From Aphidius gifuensis (Eukaryota; Arthropoda; Insecta; Hymenoptera; Braconidae), in NCBI RefSeq assembly GCF_014905175.1, contig NC_057790.1, positions 13,542,469-13,606,468 of the forward strand: a DNA stretch of 64,000 nucleotides, in the 5' to 3' direction. The notes beneath the pieces are model-generated. The model searched no databases. It was given only the letters and a program-made list of their open reading frames with translations, and was not told the origin of the DNA. The translations under genes were made by a program, and so were the position numbers. Of this stretch, positions 33,280 to 44,979 are shown one piece after another (the first letter of the stretch is position 1; the number at the start of each line of letters is the position of its first letter).

Positions 33280-36260
33280 AGCTGAAATGTCTAATTTCTT
33301 CGGATACGTTGCGCATACCCCGCGCCTATCCCTACTCCTGAATTTTTTTTATATATGCGTGTATGCAGCCGCATGTGTTAGTTATTTATCATTGATGGTA
33401 TAGTCTGCTCAAAATCTTATCAACCTCGGAAATTTTTAAGTTTTTTAAAACAAAAAATATAGGGGTATGTAATCGGGGCTCGCGAATCGAATGGTTGGGT
33501 TTATAATTTGATAGGGCTAAGGGAAAGAGTTAAAAAAAAAATAATTAAACATAAAATAATCAATTACGCGTTTCCCGTTAGACTTAAAGTAAAATGTTTC
33601 AAGTAAAAGTTGTAGATAATAAGATTTTAGGGGGGGGGGGGTAGTTCCTATAAGTTTTTTTGTTTTAACCGACCGTTTACGCGTAATTAATTTTTAAAGT
33701 TTGTGATTTTCTATTAAATCGTTACCCCTCACGTGTCCCCACTCAAAACTCCCATGCGCGAGCGCGATAGATATATGAAAAAGAGAGATAGTGTTATTTT
33801 GAGCCGACTGTACCCGACTCGACGCACGTACACACACACAGCTATTGTATTTACGCGCACTGTAATAGTATTAGTGATATACACTTTTAAATTCGATTTC
33901 AGGCAATTTTCTTATTTCTCGCGTTGTCGGCCCGGAATAACAACAAACAAGAATTGTTAATAAAAAAAAAATCTTAACAAATGGCTCCAATATTCAAAAA
34001 TGCATCGATTTAAAAAATTTTTTTTTCATCGTGTTAATGATTACATGCACTATCGTATGCTAATAAAAATACTCTCATATCTATTTTCTCATGAAACGTA
34101 ATTATTTTTGATATAAAAGGGGTGGTTTTTTCGAGAAAATGCCCAAAGACGAAATTAATCTACTACAATCAAAGAAAATTTTCCTGTTCTTATTTTATTT
34201 TTCCGTCGATGATTTAACAAATTATTCACGATTTCTCCGGCAAAAAGAATTTTTTTTAAATTCTTTTCGCGACGCGTAATTATTTTTGAGATGAAAGGGG
34301 TGGTTTTTTCATGAAAGTGCCCTACAACGAAATTAATGTAATACAATTAAAGAAAATTTTCCTGTTTTTATTTTATTTTTCCGTTGATTATTTAAAAAGT
34401 TATTCGCGATTTCTCCGGCAAAAATAAATTTTTTTTTATTTTTTTCGCGACGCGTAATTATTTTTGAGATAAAAGGGGTGGTTATTTCGCGAAAAAAAAA
34501 TTGTAATATCTAGTAGACAATATGTAGATTATTATGAAATAAATTAATTTTTATGTCTCACCATATTAACAATAGATATTTACATAAACATAAAAAAGAA
34601 AAAAACTCGTTCATTTAAAGACTTTTATTTGTTTATGCAAATATTAATTATTGATTAGGCAATACACTTTAAAAATTTATTTACTTTATAATAATCTACA
34701 TATTGTTTACTATATATTACTATTTTTTTTATTGTAAATATCCCGCGATTAAATTGTTTAAACAATTTAACAATTTAAATTCATCGAATATATACACTTT
34801 TTTCTAGTTGTTGAATTATTTAAACAATTTAATCGCGGGATATTTACAATAAAAAAAATAGTAATATATAGTAAACAATATGTAGATTATTATAAAGTAA
34901 ATAAATTTTTAAAGTGTATTGCCTAATCAATAATTAATATTTTCATAAACAAATAAAATCTTAAATGGAGCTTTTATTTTAAAATATGTTAATATGGTGA
35001 GACATAAAATTATTTAAACAATACATATTGTCTACTAGATAACAAGTAACCACCTTCTCAAAAATAATTACGCGTCGCGAAAAAAATTTTGCCGAAAAAC
35101 GCGAATAACTTTTAAATAATCAACGAAAAAATAAAAACAGGAAAATTTTAATTTTAATTGTTACATTGAGCAAGTTGTGAAACAATAAACACCCAAAAAT
35201 AATTACGCGTCGCGAAAATTTAAAAATTCTTTTGCCGGAGAAATCGTGAATAATTTGTTAAATCATCGACGGAAAAATAAAATAAGAACAGGAAAATTTT
35301 CTTTGATTGTAGTAGATTAATTTCGTCTTTGGGCATTTTCTCGAAAAAACCACCCCTTTTATATCAAAAATAATTACGTTTCATGAGAAAATAGATATGA
35401 GAGTATTTTTATTAGCATACGATAGTGCATGTAATCATTAACACGATGAAAAAAAAATTTTTTAAATCGATGCATTTTTGAATATTGGAGCCATTTGTTA
35501 AGATTTTTTTTTTATTAACAATTCTTGTTTGTTGTTATTCCGGGCCGACAACGCGAGAAATAAGAAAATTGCCTGAAATCGAATTTAAAAGTGTATATCA
35601 CTAATACTATTACAGTGCGCGTAAATACAATAGCTGTGTGTGTGTACGTGCGTCGAGTCGGGTACAGTCGGCTCAAAATAACACTATCTCTCTTTTTCAT
35701 ATATCTATCGCGCTCGCGCATGGGAGTTTTGAGTGGGGACACGTGAGGGGTAACGATTTAATAGAAAATCACAAACTTTAAAAATTAATTACGCGTAAAC
35801 GGTCGGTTAAAACAAAAAAACTTATAGGAACTACCCCCCCCCTCCCCTAAAATCTTATTATCTACAACTTTTACTTGAAACATTTTACTTTAAGTCTAAC
35901 GGGAAACGCGTAATTGATTATTTTATGTTTAATTATTTTTTTTTTAACTCTTTCCCTTAGCCCTATCAAATTATAAACCCAACCATTCGATTCGCGAGCC
36001 CCGATTACATACCCCTATATTTTTTGTTTTAAAAAACTTAAAAATTTCCGGGATTGAAAAAATTTTGAGGAGACTAGTATAGCAGAATTTGTTTCTTTTT
36101 CCTTTTATTCAAAGCGTGCATATATAGTATACATACACGTTTAAATTTTTATATTCCAGAAAATTAGTATTCGATTATTATTTTTTATTTATTATGGTAT
36201 TCACGGTCAATTTAAAGTAGATGAATTACAAATATAATTTATTATTAATTTAAACAAAAT
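33280..36260. repeat. Older repeat copy split by the 33,404-36,076 insertion
   Basis: 33,280-33,403 (TTTCTTCGGATACGTTGCGC ... ATTGATGGTATAG) and 36,077-36,260 (GTATAGCAGAATTTG ... TTAAAGTAGATGAATTACAA) together match, in reverse complement, the uninterrupted sequence at 46,500-46,770. That copy therefore shows the empty insertion site. Confidence 0.75.
33404..36076. mobile_element. 2.67-kb long inverted-repeat (fold-back) element
   Basis: Two ~1.3-kb arms in inverse orientation, near-identical across long blocks (for example ATGCACTATCGTATGC near 34,048 and 35,418), centred at about 34,790. Termini AGTCTGCTCAAAAT / ATTTTGAGGAGACT. GTATAG is repeated at 33,398-33,403 and 36,077-36,082. Each arm includes ~170-bp subrepeats with CGCGACGCGTAATTATTTTT and AGGGGTGGTTTTTTC. 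Both arms encode the same 75-codon ORF, without features of a known protein. A diverged single arm lies at 61,380-62,460. Confidence 0.8.
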
Positions 36261-36267
36261 AAGTGAA

Positions 36268-36683
36268 ATAAAAACAAAACATAAATTTACAATTAATGTC
36301 GCCAAAAAGCCTCAATTTTTAAATACCTGTCTATTCATCATACCTTTAATAATCAAAAGACGTAAAATATCCAAAACAATGTCAAAATTTTGAAGTATAA
36401 AGTTGAATAATTTGCTGGATAAAAAAATTTTTTTTTTTAAATTAGGCGCTATTTCGATACATGGTATAATAATAATATAATAAATAATAAAAACTGCAGC
36501 GCCTAATTTTTAAAAAAATTTTTTTTTATCCAGCAAATTATTCAACTTTATACTTCAAAATTTTGACATTGTTTTGGATATTTTACGTCTTTTGATTATT
36601 AAAGGTATGATGAATAGACAGGTATTTCAAAATTGAGGCTTTTTGGCGACATTAATTGTAAATTTATGTTTTGTTTTTATTAT
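36268..36683. repeat. Palindromic element, GCCAAAAAGCCTC family
   Basis: Arms of about 200 bp: AAACATAAATTTACAATTAA ... TTGCTGGATAAAAAAA and its reverse complement, with a short ATAATA-rich centre. Half copies at about 32,090-32,225 and 36,720-36,850, and a trace near 43,320-43,390. Confidence 0.75.
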
Positions 36684-36849
36684 AATATTATTATATTATA
36701 TTATTATTATAATAATATTATAATAAAAACCGCCTAATTTTTTTTTTTTTTTATTTAGTAAATTATTTAACTTTATATTTCAACATATTGACATTTTTTT
36801 TTAGATATTTCGGATCTTTTGATTATTAAAGATATGGCGAATAGTTACA

Positions 36850-37762
36850 CTGAGAGAAATTTTAACTAATAGAATTACAAACGTAAAAGAAAAAATTACA
36901 AAATAAATAGTAAAAACTGCGTTCCCCCGTCATTTATAAGAATTATTCGTATATTGATACATAATTTTTACAATAAAGTTATGTAAAAAATCTGGCCATT
37001 GACTATATACAATACTAAGCCATAGAATTTACACAATTTTATTGTAATTTCTGTTTAAAAAAATGACTAAATTCATGACACTCACAAGTAAATTTTAGCA
37101 GGGTGAGAATTTACCAACTACCGGTTTTAGAATTTACTAAATTTTATTAGTAAATTAATTAATTAGTTAATTAATTTATTTAAAAGTTGGACATTACTTG
37201 TGTTAAGTTCGGCAGTTTGTGCTAGATTCACGGAAAATAGCAATCAATTCCCGGCAACATTTTTTCTTTTCTGTTTACACGCTCAAAACTCGAAAACTAA
37301 TTGTTAAATAGAAAAAAGTTATTCTTGATAAATTGGTTAGAAATAATTAACCAATAATAAACCTCGCTTAACCCCATACCTAGCTTCAACAGATAAGGCT
37401 GTAGAAATGCTTGAAATTACATGACAGTTCAATCATTTGTTCAATCGGTCGGCCATCTTTGTGTTATTTCGCCCCACAAACAGAATTTTTACAAAGCTAT
37501 ATAGTAAAAAATATTTAAGTCTATGCTAACTTTTATATGTGTCTATGATAATTTTTATTATATATATAAGAATATTTATTAAATTGTGCAGTATTTTTCA
37601 TTCAAACATATAATAATTTTTATTGTTTTCACTAAACATGTATGTTCTTTATTTTAATTAACTCATAACTCATAATCTAAGAGATTAATCAAAAAAAGTA
37701 ATTCTTCATAAATTGTTTAGAATTGAATTTTCAATAATAAACTTCACTCAACCCGATGTCCC
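36850..37762. other. A+T-rich stretch without recognised genes
   Basis: No ORF, RNA gene or clean repeat end. Two similar segments, AATAAACCTCGCTTAACCCC (37,359) and AATAAACTTCACTCAACCC (37,735), suggest a local duplication. Confidence 0.4.
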
Positions 37763-38392
37763 CATGGTAGAAGTACTACAGGTATGGCAGTAGTTCATGC
37801 TTTTTTCGTCGCGTTCTGCGCAGCCTTATTTTTTCAACCAATCAACAACGCGCCATCGAGCTGTTTTGCTTTTCTTTCTAACACGCAATCTCTATTATAA
37901 GAGCCTCTCTCTCTAACATACTGTTTTGACAACTATTTTTTATATTGTTGTAAATACTAATAAATACTATGTACACATACTATGTACACAAATAAATGTA
38001 TATGTGGAGCATGTTTATAAAAAATCAAAAAAATAAAAAAACCAAGACAGTTTAACAAATAAATTATAATATTTTCATTATTGTTGTTTTTTTTATGCCA
38101 CAAACAATAGAGGTTGTGTTGTATTTATTATACTTGGATTTATTTATTTAATATAAATAATTAGTTTTTATTTTTGATGTATGTGAATCATTATAAAATA
38201 TACCAAATCTAGTTGAATAAATATGATAACTTTTGAAAAATTTAAAAAAAACTTGAAAATTTTCTTAACAAATTTGTATCGCGCGCGCATAAAGTCTTCC
38301 ATTTTTGTGGCAAGAAGGCGACCTTTTGATTGGTCGATTCACAGCGGCCAAACCAGGCTGCGCACTGCCATACCTGTAGTATTTCTACCATG
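37763..38392. mobile_element. CATGGTAG-ended element (inverse orientation)
   Basis: Complete 630-bp copy with ends CATGGTAGAAGTACTACAGG and complement, then CGCGTTCTGCGCAGCC and GGCCAAACC subterminal parts. It is the reverse orientation of 47,605-48,234. The flanks do not show a clear duplication here. Confidence 0.85.
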
Positions 38393-38459
38393 CCCTAACC
38401 CCATGTCTATCTGCAATGGATAACGATGTATAGAGGCTTGAAGTAACCTAGCAATTTTT

Positions 38460-38740
38460 TGACATTTTACACATTTTACATATTAGCTAAGGAAAGGATG
38501 TTGTCTGCATGTTTATTTCTTTGGCAAAATTAATTTCGTATAAATTAACATGTGACAACTTCCTTTCCTTAGCTACTATTTTTCCTATGACCATTTATTT
38601 ATTTAAATAAATAAAAAGCTATGGGAAAAATATTAGCTAAGGAAAGGGTGTTGCCTGCATGTTAATTTCTTTGACAAAATTAATTTCGTATAAATTAACA
38701 TGTGACAACTTCCTTTCCTTAGCTACCATTTGTCCTATTA
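38460..38740. repeat. AGCTAAGGAA palindromic units
   Basis: Two inverted pairs of TTAGCTAAGGAAAGG / CCTTTCCTTAGCTA with the inner TAATTTCGTATAAATTAACA. Same type as 40,670-41,100. Confidence 0.7.
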
Positions 38741-38873
38741 GTCCGTAAGACAGAGGCAAAAACAGTGTGTGACACTGAATTGAACGAAATATCTGTTGAA
38801 TGGTCGTCTTTAAGACCCAGAACACGTTGCACCTATTTCCAATCATTTTTATTGTCTGCCGTCCACGCAGGTA

Positions 38874-39764
38874 CACGGAGAAAAATTTACATTTTTTTTT
38901 AATATAATACCATAGCAATTTTTGCGTTATGTTACAGTAAGCTGGAACCATAAGAGCATCATATTAAATTTTGAGATAGGCCATAGCAATTTTCATTGAA
39001 AAACGCCACTTACTGGCCGTACGACCTTTCGCGATGTACCATAGTAATTTTTGCGATAGGCAAACGCAAAATTTATTATGTTTATAAACGCTCGTAAAAA
39101 AATTTAAAAATATTGTAAAAAAACATTTCAAGCTTAGGATTTGAACCCTATATCATCGGGATACAAATTCCACGAGTTATCCGCTGCGCCACAACAACGT
39201 ATCTGTAAAGGAAATATTATTTGTTTTACATTAACAATTTGAAAATAAGCAAAGTCACGCCTGCGCAGTTGACTAAAAAGTGGGGCAGTTGACATTTCTG
39301 AGTCCTTCATCAATTTTGCTATGGCCCATTGTAATTTTAAATATGTTGCTTTGTATTTGTTAGTGACACCTACAGGAAATCCAAGAAAGTTATTAAAATT
39401 ACTATGGTACATTGTAAATTTTCAGAGGATCATTTTAATTTTGTCCATAACAACAAAGTAAAATTTTAAAAATAAACAAAGCAAAAAAAAAAAAAATATT
39501 TTTTGCTATGGTGCAATGTAATTTTTAGACTGGATTATTTTAAATTTTAAATTTGGTTTCTGTAAAAATTTCTTTATGTGTTGTAATTTTTTCATTGGGG
39601 AATAGCAAAAAAAAAACATGACAAAATCGCTATGGTACATTTTAATTTTTCAAGACTACAATTGTTTTTTTTCGTTGAAATGACAGTAAATTTTTTAATA
39701 ATCATAATATAGTTCTATGGTAATGTGGCACCATAGTAATATTGAGTGAAAATTTTTCTCCGTG
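38874..39764. mobile_element. CACGGAGAAAAATTT element with TA TSD (Tc1/mariner-type insertion)
   Basis: 891 bp with ends CACGGAGAAAAATTT / AAATTTTTCTCCGTG. TA at 38,872-38,873 and 39,765-39,766. The other arm of the host palindrome keeps the single TA (TGGCTTACCTGCGTGG), so the duplication is genuine. Internal GCTATGGTnCATTGTAATTTT repeats. It contains a tRNA-like segment (39,127-39,198, minus) and no transposase. Confidence 0.8.
39127..39198 (-). ncRNA. tRNA-derived sequence (non-functional)
   Basis: Read on the minus strand, TGGCGCAGCGG (39,191-39,181) resembles a Pol III A box and GGTTCAAATCC (39,147-39,137) a B box, at tRNA spacing. The T arm pairs (TAGG/CCTA), but the presumed acceptor ends GTTGTTG and GCTTGAA do not. 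A SINE head or tRNA relic inside a DNA transposon; not a working tRNA. Confidence 0.4.
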
Positions 39765-40669
39765 TAAGCCAGGTAAAAAATCGATAATTTATATGACTCT
39801 GAATTGATTGGAATTTGTTTAATACTTTTAATTTTATTATATTAAGTTAATTTTTAAATTCCAATCAAATGAGTTATCATCCGGCCAAGATATTAATTTT
39901 TGAAAATTGAAAAAAACATGAATTATAGCGTACGTCTAAACTGATTGGTGAGCTAGGTTATTTTTCTTTAATGTATTTTAAATATAAAAAAAAAAATTCC
40001 AATAAAAAAAAAATCATTAAAAGGGTTAAAAAAATTATTAAAAATTAAATTGAATTGTAGAGTAATGCGGGGGCTGAGCGTGAAAATAATAGAATGGTGG
40101 GGAGTTTGACAGTCAGCTTGGAGTTTATATTAGAAGAGGAAAACTATAGAGAAAAAAAAGATAAAAAACTCCCATCACTCTATTATTTTCACGCCCCTCT
40201 GTATTCCCCATACCGCTCAGCCCCCGCATTACTCTACACTTCAATTTAATTTTTAATAATTTTTTTAACCCTTTTAATGATTTTTTTTTTAATTGGAATT
40301 TTTTTTTTATATTTAAAATACATTAAAGAAAAATAACCTAGCTCGCCAATCAGTTTAGACGTACGCTATAATTCATGTTTTTTTCACTTTTCAAAAATTA
40401 ATATCTCGGCCGGATGATAACTAATTTGATTGGAATTTAAAAATTAACTTAATATAATAAAATAAAAGTATTAAACAAATTCCAATCAGTTCAGAGTCAT
40501 ATAAATTATCGATTTTTTACCTGGCTTACCTGCGTGGACGGCAGACAATAAAAATGATTGGAAATAGGTGCAACGTGTTCTGGGTCTTAAAGACTACCAT
40601 TTAACAGATATTTCGTTCAATTCAGTGTCACACACTGTTTTTGCCTTTGTCTTACCGTTTATATAGCTT

Positions 40670-41100
40670 TTTATTAATTTAATCAAATAAAAACCTATGG
40701 GAAAAATATTAGCTAAGGAAAGCGTGTTGCCTGCATGTTAATTTCTTTGGCAAAATTAATTTCGTATAAATTAACATGTGGCAACTTCCTTTCCTTAGCT
40801 ACCATTTTTCCTATGACCATTTATTTATTTAAATAAATAAAAAGCTATGGGAAAAATATTAGCTAAGGAAAGGATGTTGCCTGCATGTTAATTTCCTTGG
40901 CAAAATTAATTTCGTATAAATTAACACGTAAACAACTTCCTTTCCTTACCTTTATTTTTTAAATTTAATATATGTTTTGAAATAATCAAAAAGCTATGGG
41001 AAAAGTGTCTAAGGAAAGGATGTTGCCACTTGTTAATCTATAAAGAATCAATTAAGCTAAAGAAATTAACAGGTAGGCAACAGTTTTTTTTCAGCAATTT
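40670..41100. repeat. AGCTAAGGAA palindromic array
   Basis: At least two inverted unit pairs (AAAAATATTAGCTAAGGAAA, GTTGCCTGCATGTTAATTTC and complements) plus a degenerate third at 40,985-41,085. Confidence 0.7.
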
Positions 41101-41704
41101 GTCATTATTTTTTTATTTATTTAATTTTAAAATTTTAAATTTTAAAATATTTTATGACAAGTGTGTGATTGAAATAAAAATATAAATTATGCTTTTTTTA
41201 ATATTATTTCAATTTATTTGACAAAATCTGCTTTTGAGCTGGTACTGTAGATATTCGAATTGAGACCGATATTGTAGAAAATAAATGGGATTATCATTTG
41301 ATATCAAAAATTTACTATAAGAAACAAAAAAAAAAACCTGTTGTTTGGTATATGATCTCGCCTGATTTTAGTAAATTTAACACGGAAAAAAAAATTTTTT
41401 ATAATGAACCCATCGTTATCCCATGATGAAATCTGGAAATTAAGCTTATCTTGTGCTCTACTATTCACAGTAAAAAAATCAGAATTTTAAAAAATGGCGA
41501 AATTGTAGTTTACTCTTGTGAAGGAGGTGTTTTTTGATTCTGGCTCGGCGGTTAATGATGGTAAAAATAAAAAAAAAATCAGAGGTACATCTGAGTCGAT
41601 GACTAACTCAAACAAAATATTTGTTTTTGAATCTAAGAGGGTGAAGGAAAAAACCCTGTGAGTTGACATGGAATGCCCCATATATTTTACTGGTTGTGAG
41701 GTGG
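41101..41704. other. No gene recognised
   Basis: A+T-rich, short ORFs only, no repeat ends identified. Confidence 0.4.
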
Positions 41705-42366
41705 GGGTGCGTTCCGTAGAGGACCGCGGTCTACCAAAAATAGGCGTGGTTTATCATGGTGAATTTAATTTCGTTGTAGTGTCAGCACTGCTATGTATTA
41801 GAAAACGTAAACAAACATAAGCAAACGTAAACACCGAAAAATATGATTAACGTATTATAAAGAAAAAAATAATTTGGCATCAAAAAAAAATTGTCAATTA
41901 AAATAGTAGGTGTATATTGTTGTTATCTCAATTATTTAGCTTGTAAATTGTATTTCTTTTCAAAGTTAATGCTTCAAAACGCTATCATAACTCAAATGTA
42001 AGGTTAGGACAGCACTTATATTTTTGTTATCTTTCAAGATCTTAAACTGGCTGATGTTGCTGTTCATTTTCAACAAAAACAACAATTACTACCAACATCA
42101 GTCAATAGATAATGTGTTTGAAGTGGAATTTTTCTTTTCATTTTGTTAACTGTTATTAACAAATTTATTGTTTTAATAATTTTATTCAGTACAAAATTCA
42201 GTAAGCACCACATCCACAACATTAACAATACATACATAGAAAGGTGTAAAAAAAAGTATACATGAGACTAGTTATTTTTTAGGGATTCCTAGGGAGATTT
42301 TTAATTTTTATGGATCCACTCTGATTATGGCCAAAAAGGACCGCGGTCCCCCTACGGAACGCACCC
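41705..42366. mobile_element. GGGTGCGTTCCGTAG inverted-repeat element
   Basis: Ends GGGTGCGTTCCGTAG and CTACGGAACGCACCC, followed inside by GGACCGCGGTC / GACCGCGGTCC; 662 bp. Related in its ends to 55,512-55,854. No clear TSD, no coding sequence. Confidence 0.7.
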
Positions 42367-42574
42367 TGACATAGCCACATCACCAATACAAATTTACAAG
42401 TATAGTTCGGACGCACCGTTTGGCTTGGTGGCCAGACTAGAAGCGAAGAGAGCAGAGTCTCAATCGACAAGAGGAAGTGAGGGTTCTCGTACCCACACAT
42501 ATATACATGGCTAAAACACCTCACTGACTACGTCACATGACATGTCAGTGTGGTGGGAGACATCAAATATTTCT

Positions 42575-43320
42575 GGGGACGTTCCAAAAATCACTCGGAA
42601 ACCCGGACCGGCGCAGTAGTATAGATAAAATATAGTGATAAAATAAACTTAAAAGTAACTAGAGGTTACTGTAGATATTGTAAGCAACAAAACAGCCATA
42701 TTGCATATGCCATTTACTTTTGTTACTTATTACAGTTGTGAAAAGTATTTTTATAATTATTATTAATAATTAAACAATAATAATTTATTGTTTTGCGGCT
42801 ATAAGGGCTCAAACTCACGACAAGCAACATTTCGCTTGTAAACATGGCCGCTGTTCCTACGGACCTACTGGGCATGCGCGAATCCGTGATTTCAGTATGA
42901 GCTGTGCTATTGTCACGGTTCAAAATAAATAAATATAACCTTATTAAAATCTCAATATTGATGTTTTGATTAAATTTTGGAGTATTTTTTAAATCCTTTT
43001 TTAATTGAACACTTTTGCTCAAGGTTTTGTTTATATATTTTTTTGTGTAATGTGGTGTCATGCCCAAATGTTTTTATAATTATTTGGTTTTTATTTTTGT
43101 AGCACTACTGACAGCTGACTATTTACACTGCATATAAACACAGTGCCGTGATGAATCACAAGTTCGACACTGTCGAACTTGTGACTTATCTCACGGATTT
43201 GCGCATGCTCAGATCGCTCAGAATTATGTCGGCCATATTTACAAGCAAAATGTTGCTTGTCGTGAGTTTGAGCCCTTTGTCGCTACACATGATTTTAATT
43301 TTTAGTTAAAATTTCTCTCA
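42575..43320. mobile_element. GGGGACGTTCC element, partial, with nested MITE
   Basis: Matches 1924-2259 from GGGGACGTTCCAAAAATCAC to TTATTGTTTTGCGGCTATAA. It is then interrupted by the GGGCTCAAACTC MITE; its right inverted repeat is not found. Confidence 0.65.
42805..43275. mobile_element. GGGCTCAAACTCACGACAAG MITE
   Basis: Ends GGGCTCAAACTCACGACAAG / CTTGTCGTGAGTTTGAGCCC with the subterminal pair TTTCGCTTGTAAACATGGCC and its complement. Same family as 26,941 and 28,703. The left flank is TAA but the right flank is TTT, so the TSD is not intact. Confidence 0.75.
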
Positions 43321-43954
43321 GTGTAGGTAATTACAAATTGAGGTTTTTACTTTTTTGGGGACATAAATCGTAAATTTATGTTTTGTTTTTATTTCCCCCT
43401 TGGTAGAAAAATTCCGTCGGCCCGACGTTGGCCCGACTTTACATGTATAATCATATATGCTTATTAGGGTGGCCGTTATTTTTTTTTTTTTCGAAAAATT
43501 CTGCTCCTAGGGGTTTTTTTTTCTTTAATCCGTGAAAAAAAAATATACGCAAAATTTTAAAGCTTTATCTCAACTCTAACCCGTGCCGCTGGAATATTGA
43601 TTTTTGCATTTGAAATAACATTGCATTCTTGTGATTTTCAATTTTTTTTTTCTGGAGGTCGTAAAAAAAATCGGAAAAATATGAAATTTGCGGTGTTTAA
43701 TTTAAGAATTAATGCACTTTAAACTAGGAATTCTCAAACTGCTGGATCGTATATTTTCGCTTGCCCATAGACGTTATCCAGTGATTTTTTCTGATTTCAC
43801 ACAAAAATGACGGTTTTTTCCATTAAAATGGTTTATACGAACTGTAATCACGTTTTTTCTATTAATTTGAAATAAACTACTCGAAATTATGGTAAAAGTA
43901 ATATTCCGTAAAATTCTACAGAAAAAAAAATTGTGATCCATTATAACAGCAAAA

Positions 43955-44965
43955 CCCTGGTGAAAATATTTCTCCGCGATTTCTCCTGAATTTCTCCGCG
44001 ATTACTCCGAATTTCTCCTCATTTACTCCGAATTTGTCCGTGATTACTCCGAATTTCTTCCGAATTGACCCATGCGGAGAAATGAGTGGAGAGAGGTATC
44101 AAAATTTTTTTCCGAATTTTCTCCGAATCGACTTGGGTAGAGAAACGTTCGGAAATATTTTTCCACGATGAGAATACGCGGAGAAACATGTGAAAAGAAA
44201 ATTTACCGCGGAGAAATTTTACGAATTTTCTCCGAATCGATTTGGGCGGAGAAACGTTCGAAATATTTTTCCGCGATAAAAGTACGCGGAGAAACGTGTG
44301 GAAAAAAAATTATCACAGAGAAATTCTTCCGAAATCAACGACGAAGAGAAATTTTTCCACTTATTTTCCCACATTCATCAATTTGATGAAACGATCGGGA
44401 GTTTTGTAGACCAAGTACCAGGTATATCAACTTTTTGAAAAGTGTCTTCGAATTTCATTTTTTCAAAAAAAATAAACATCATTATGCTTTGCGTTATGTA
44501 ACAATTAATAATTAGTCATTCTTTTTTTAAATAATTGAAAATTAAAAAAGTTGGAAAAAAATTGAACAAATGGTGGAGAAAGTTGGAGAAAGGGTAAAGA
44601 GATTCGTCCGCCATTTCTCCAACCGTGTGAAAAAAAAATTTTACTGCTGAGAAATTTTTTCTAAAATCAACGAAGAAGAGAAATTTTTCTTTCGTTTCTC
44701 CGAATCAACTTGGGTAAGGGAACATTCGGAAATATTTCTACGCGAAAAAAAATACACGCGGAGAAACATGTGAAAAAAATAATTTTACCCCGGGGAAATT
44801 CTTCCGAAATCAACGACGAGGAGAAAATTTTTCCACTCATTTCTCCGCATGGGTCAATTTGGGAGAAATTCGGAGTAATCGCGGAGAAATTCGGAGTAAC
44901 CGCGGAGAAATTTGGAGTAATCACGGAGAAATTCGGAAAAATTCGGAGAAATATTTTCACCAGGG
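43955..44965. repeat. CCCTGGTGAAAATATTTCTC element with GGAGAAAT minisatellite
   Basis: Ends CCCTGGTGAAAATATTTCTC and complement. The interior is built of short repeats such as GGAGAAATTCGGAGTAATCG on one side and the inverse CTCCGAATTTCTCCGCGATT on the other. Related pieces: about 48,321-48,780, 60,640-60,700, 62,960-63,148. The ~90-codon ORFs here are read-through of the repeat. Confidence 0.7.
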
Positions 44966-44979
44966 AAATATCAAAAGAA

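Larger units (their letters stand above)
38745..40655. mobile_element. GTAAGACA long palindrome with nested element
   Basis: Left arm GTAAGACAGAGGCAAAAACA, then GACACTGAATTGAACGAAAT; right arm the complement, ending TTTTTGCCTTTGTCTTAC. Removing 38,874-39,764 plus one TA leaves about 1.0 kb that folds end to end around 40,150. A second, disrupted copy lies at about 46,855-47,530. No coding sequence. Confidence 0.8.

Noticed and set aside
33733..33960. 75-codon ORF MSPLKTPMRERD..., present again inverted at 35,515-35,742
   Set aside because: It lies in both arms of the long inverted repeat and shows no domain; identity reflects the palindrome, not a conserved gene.
42805..43275. Intact TAA TSD for the GGGCTC MITE
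   Set aside because: Left flank TAA but right flank TTT, so no duplication can be claimed.
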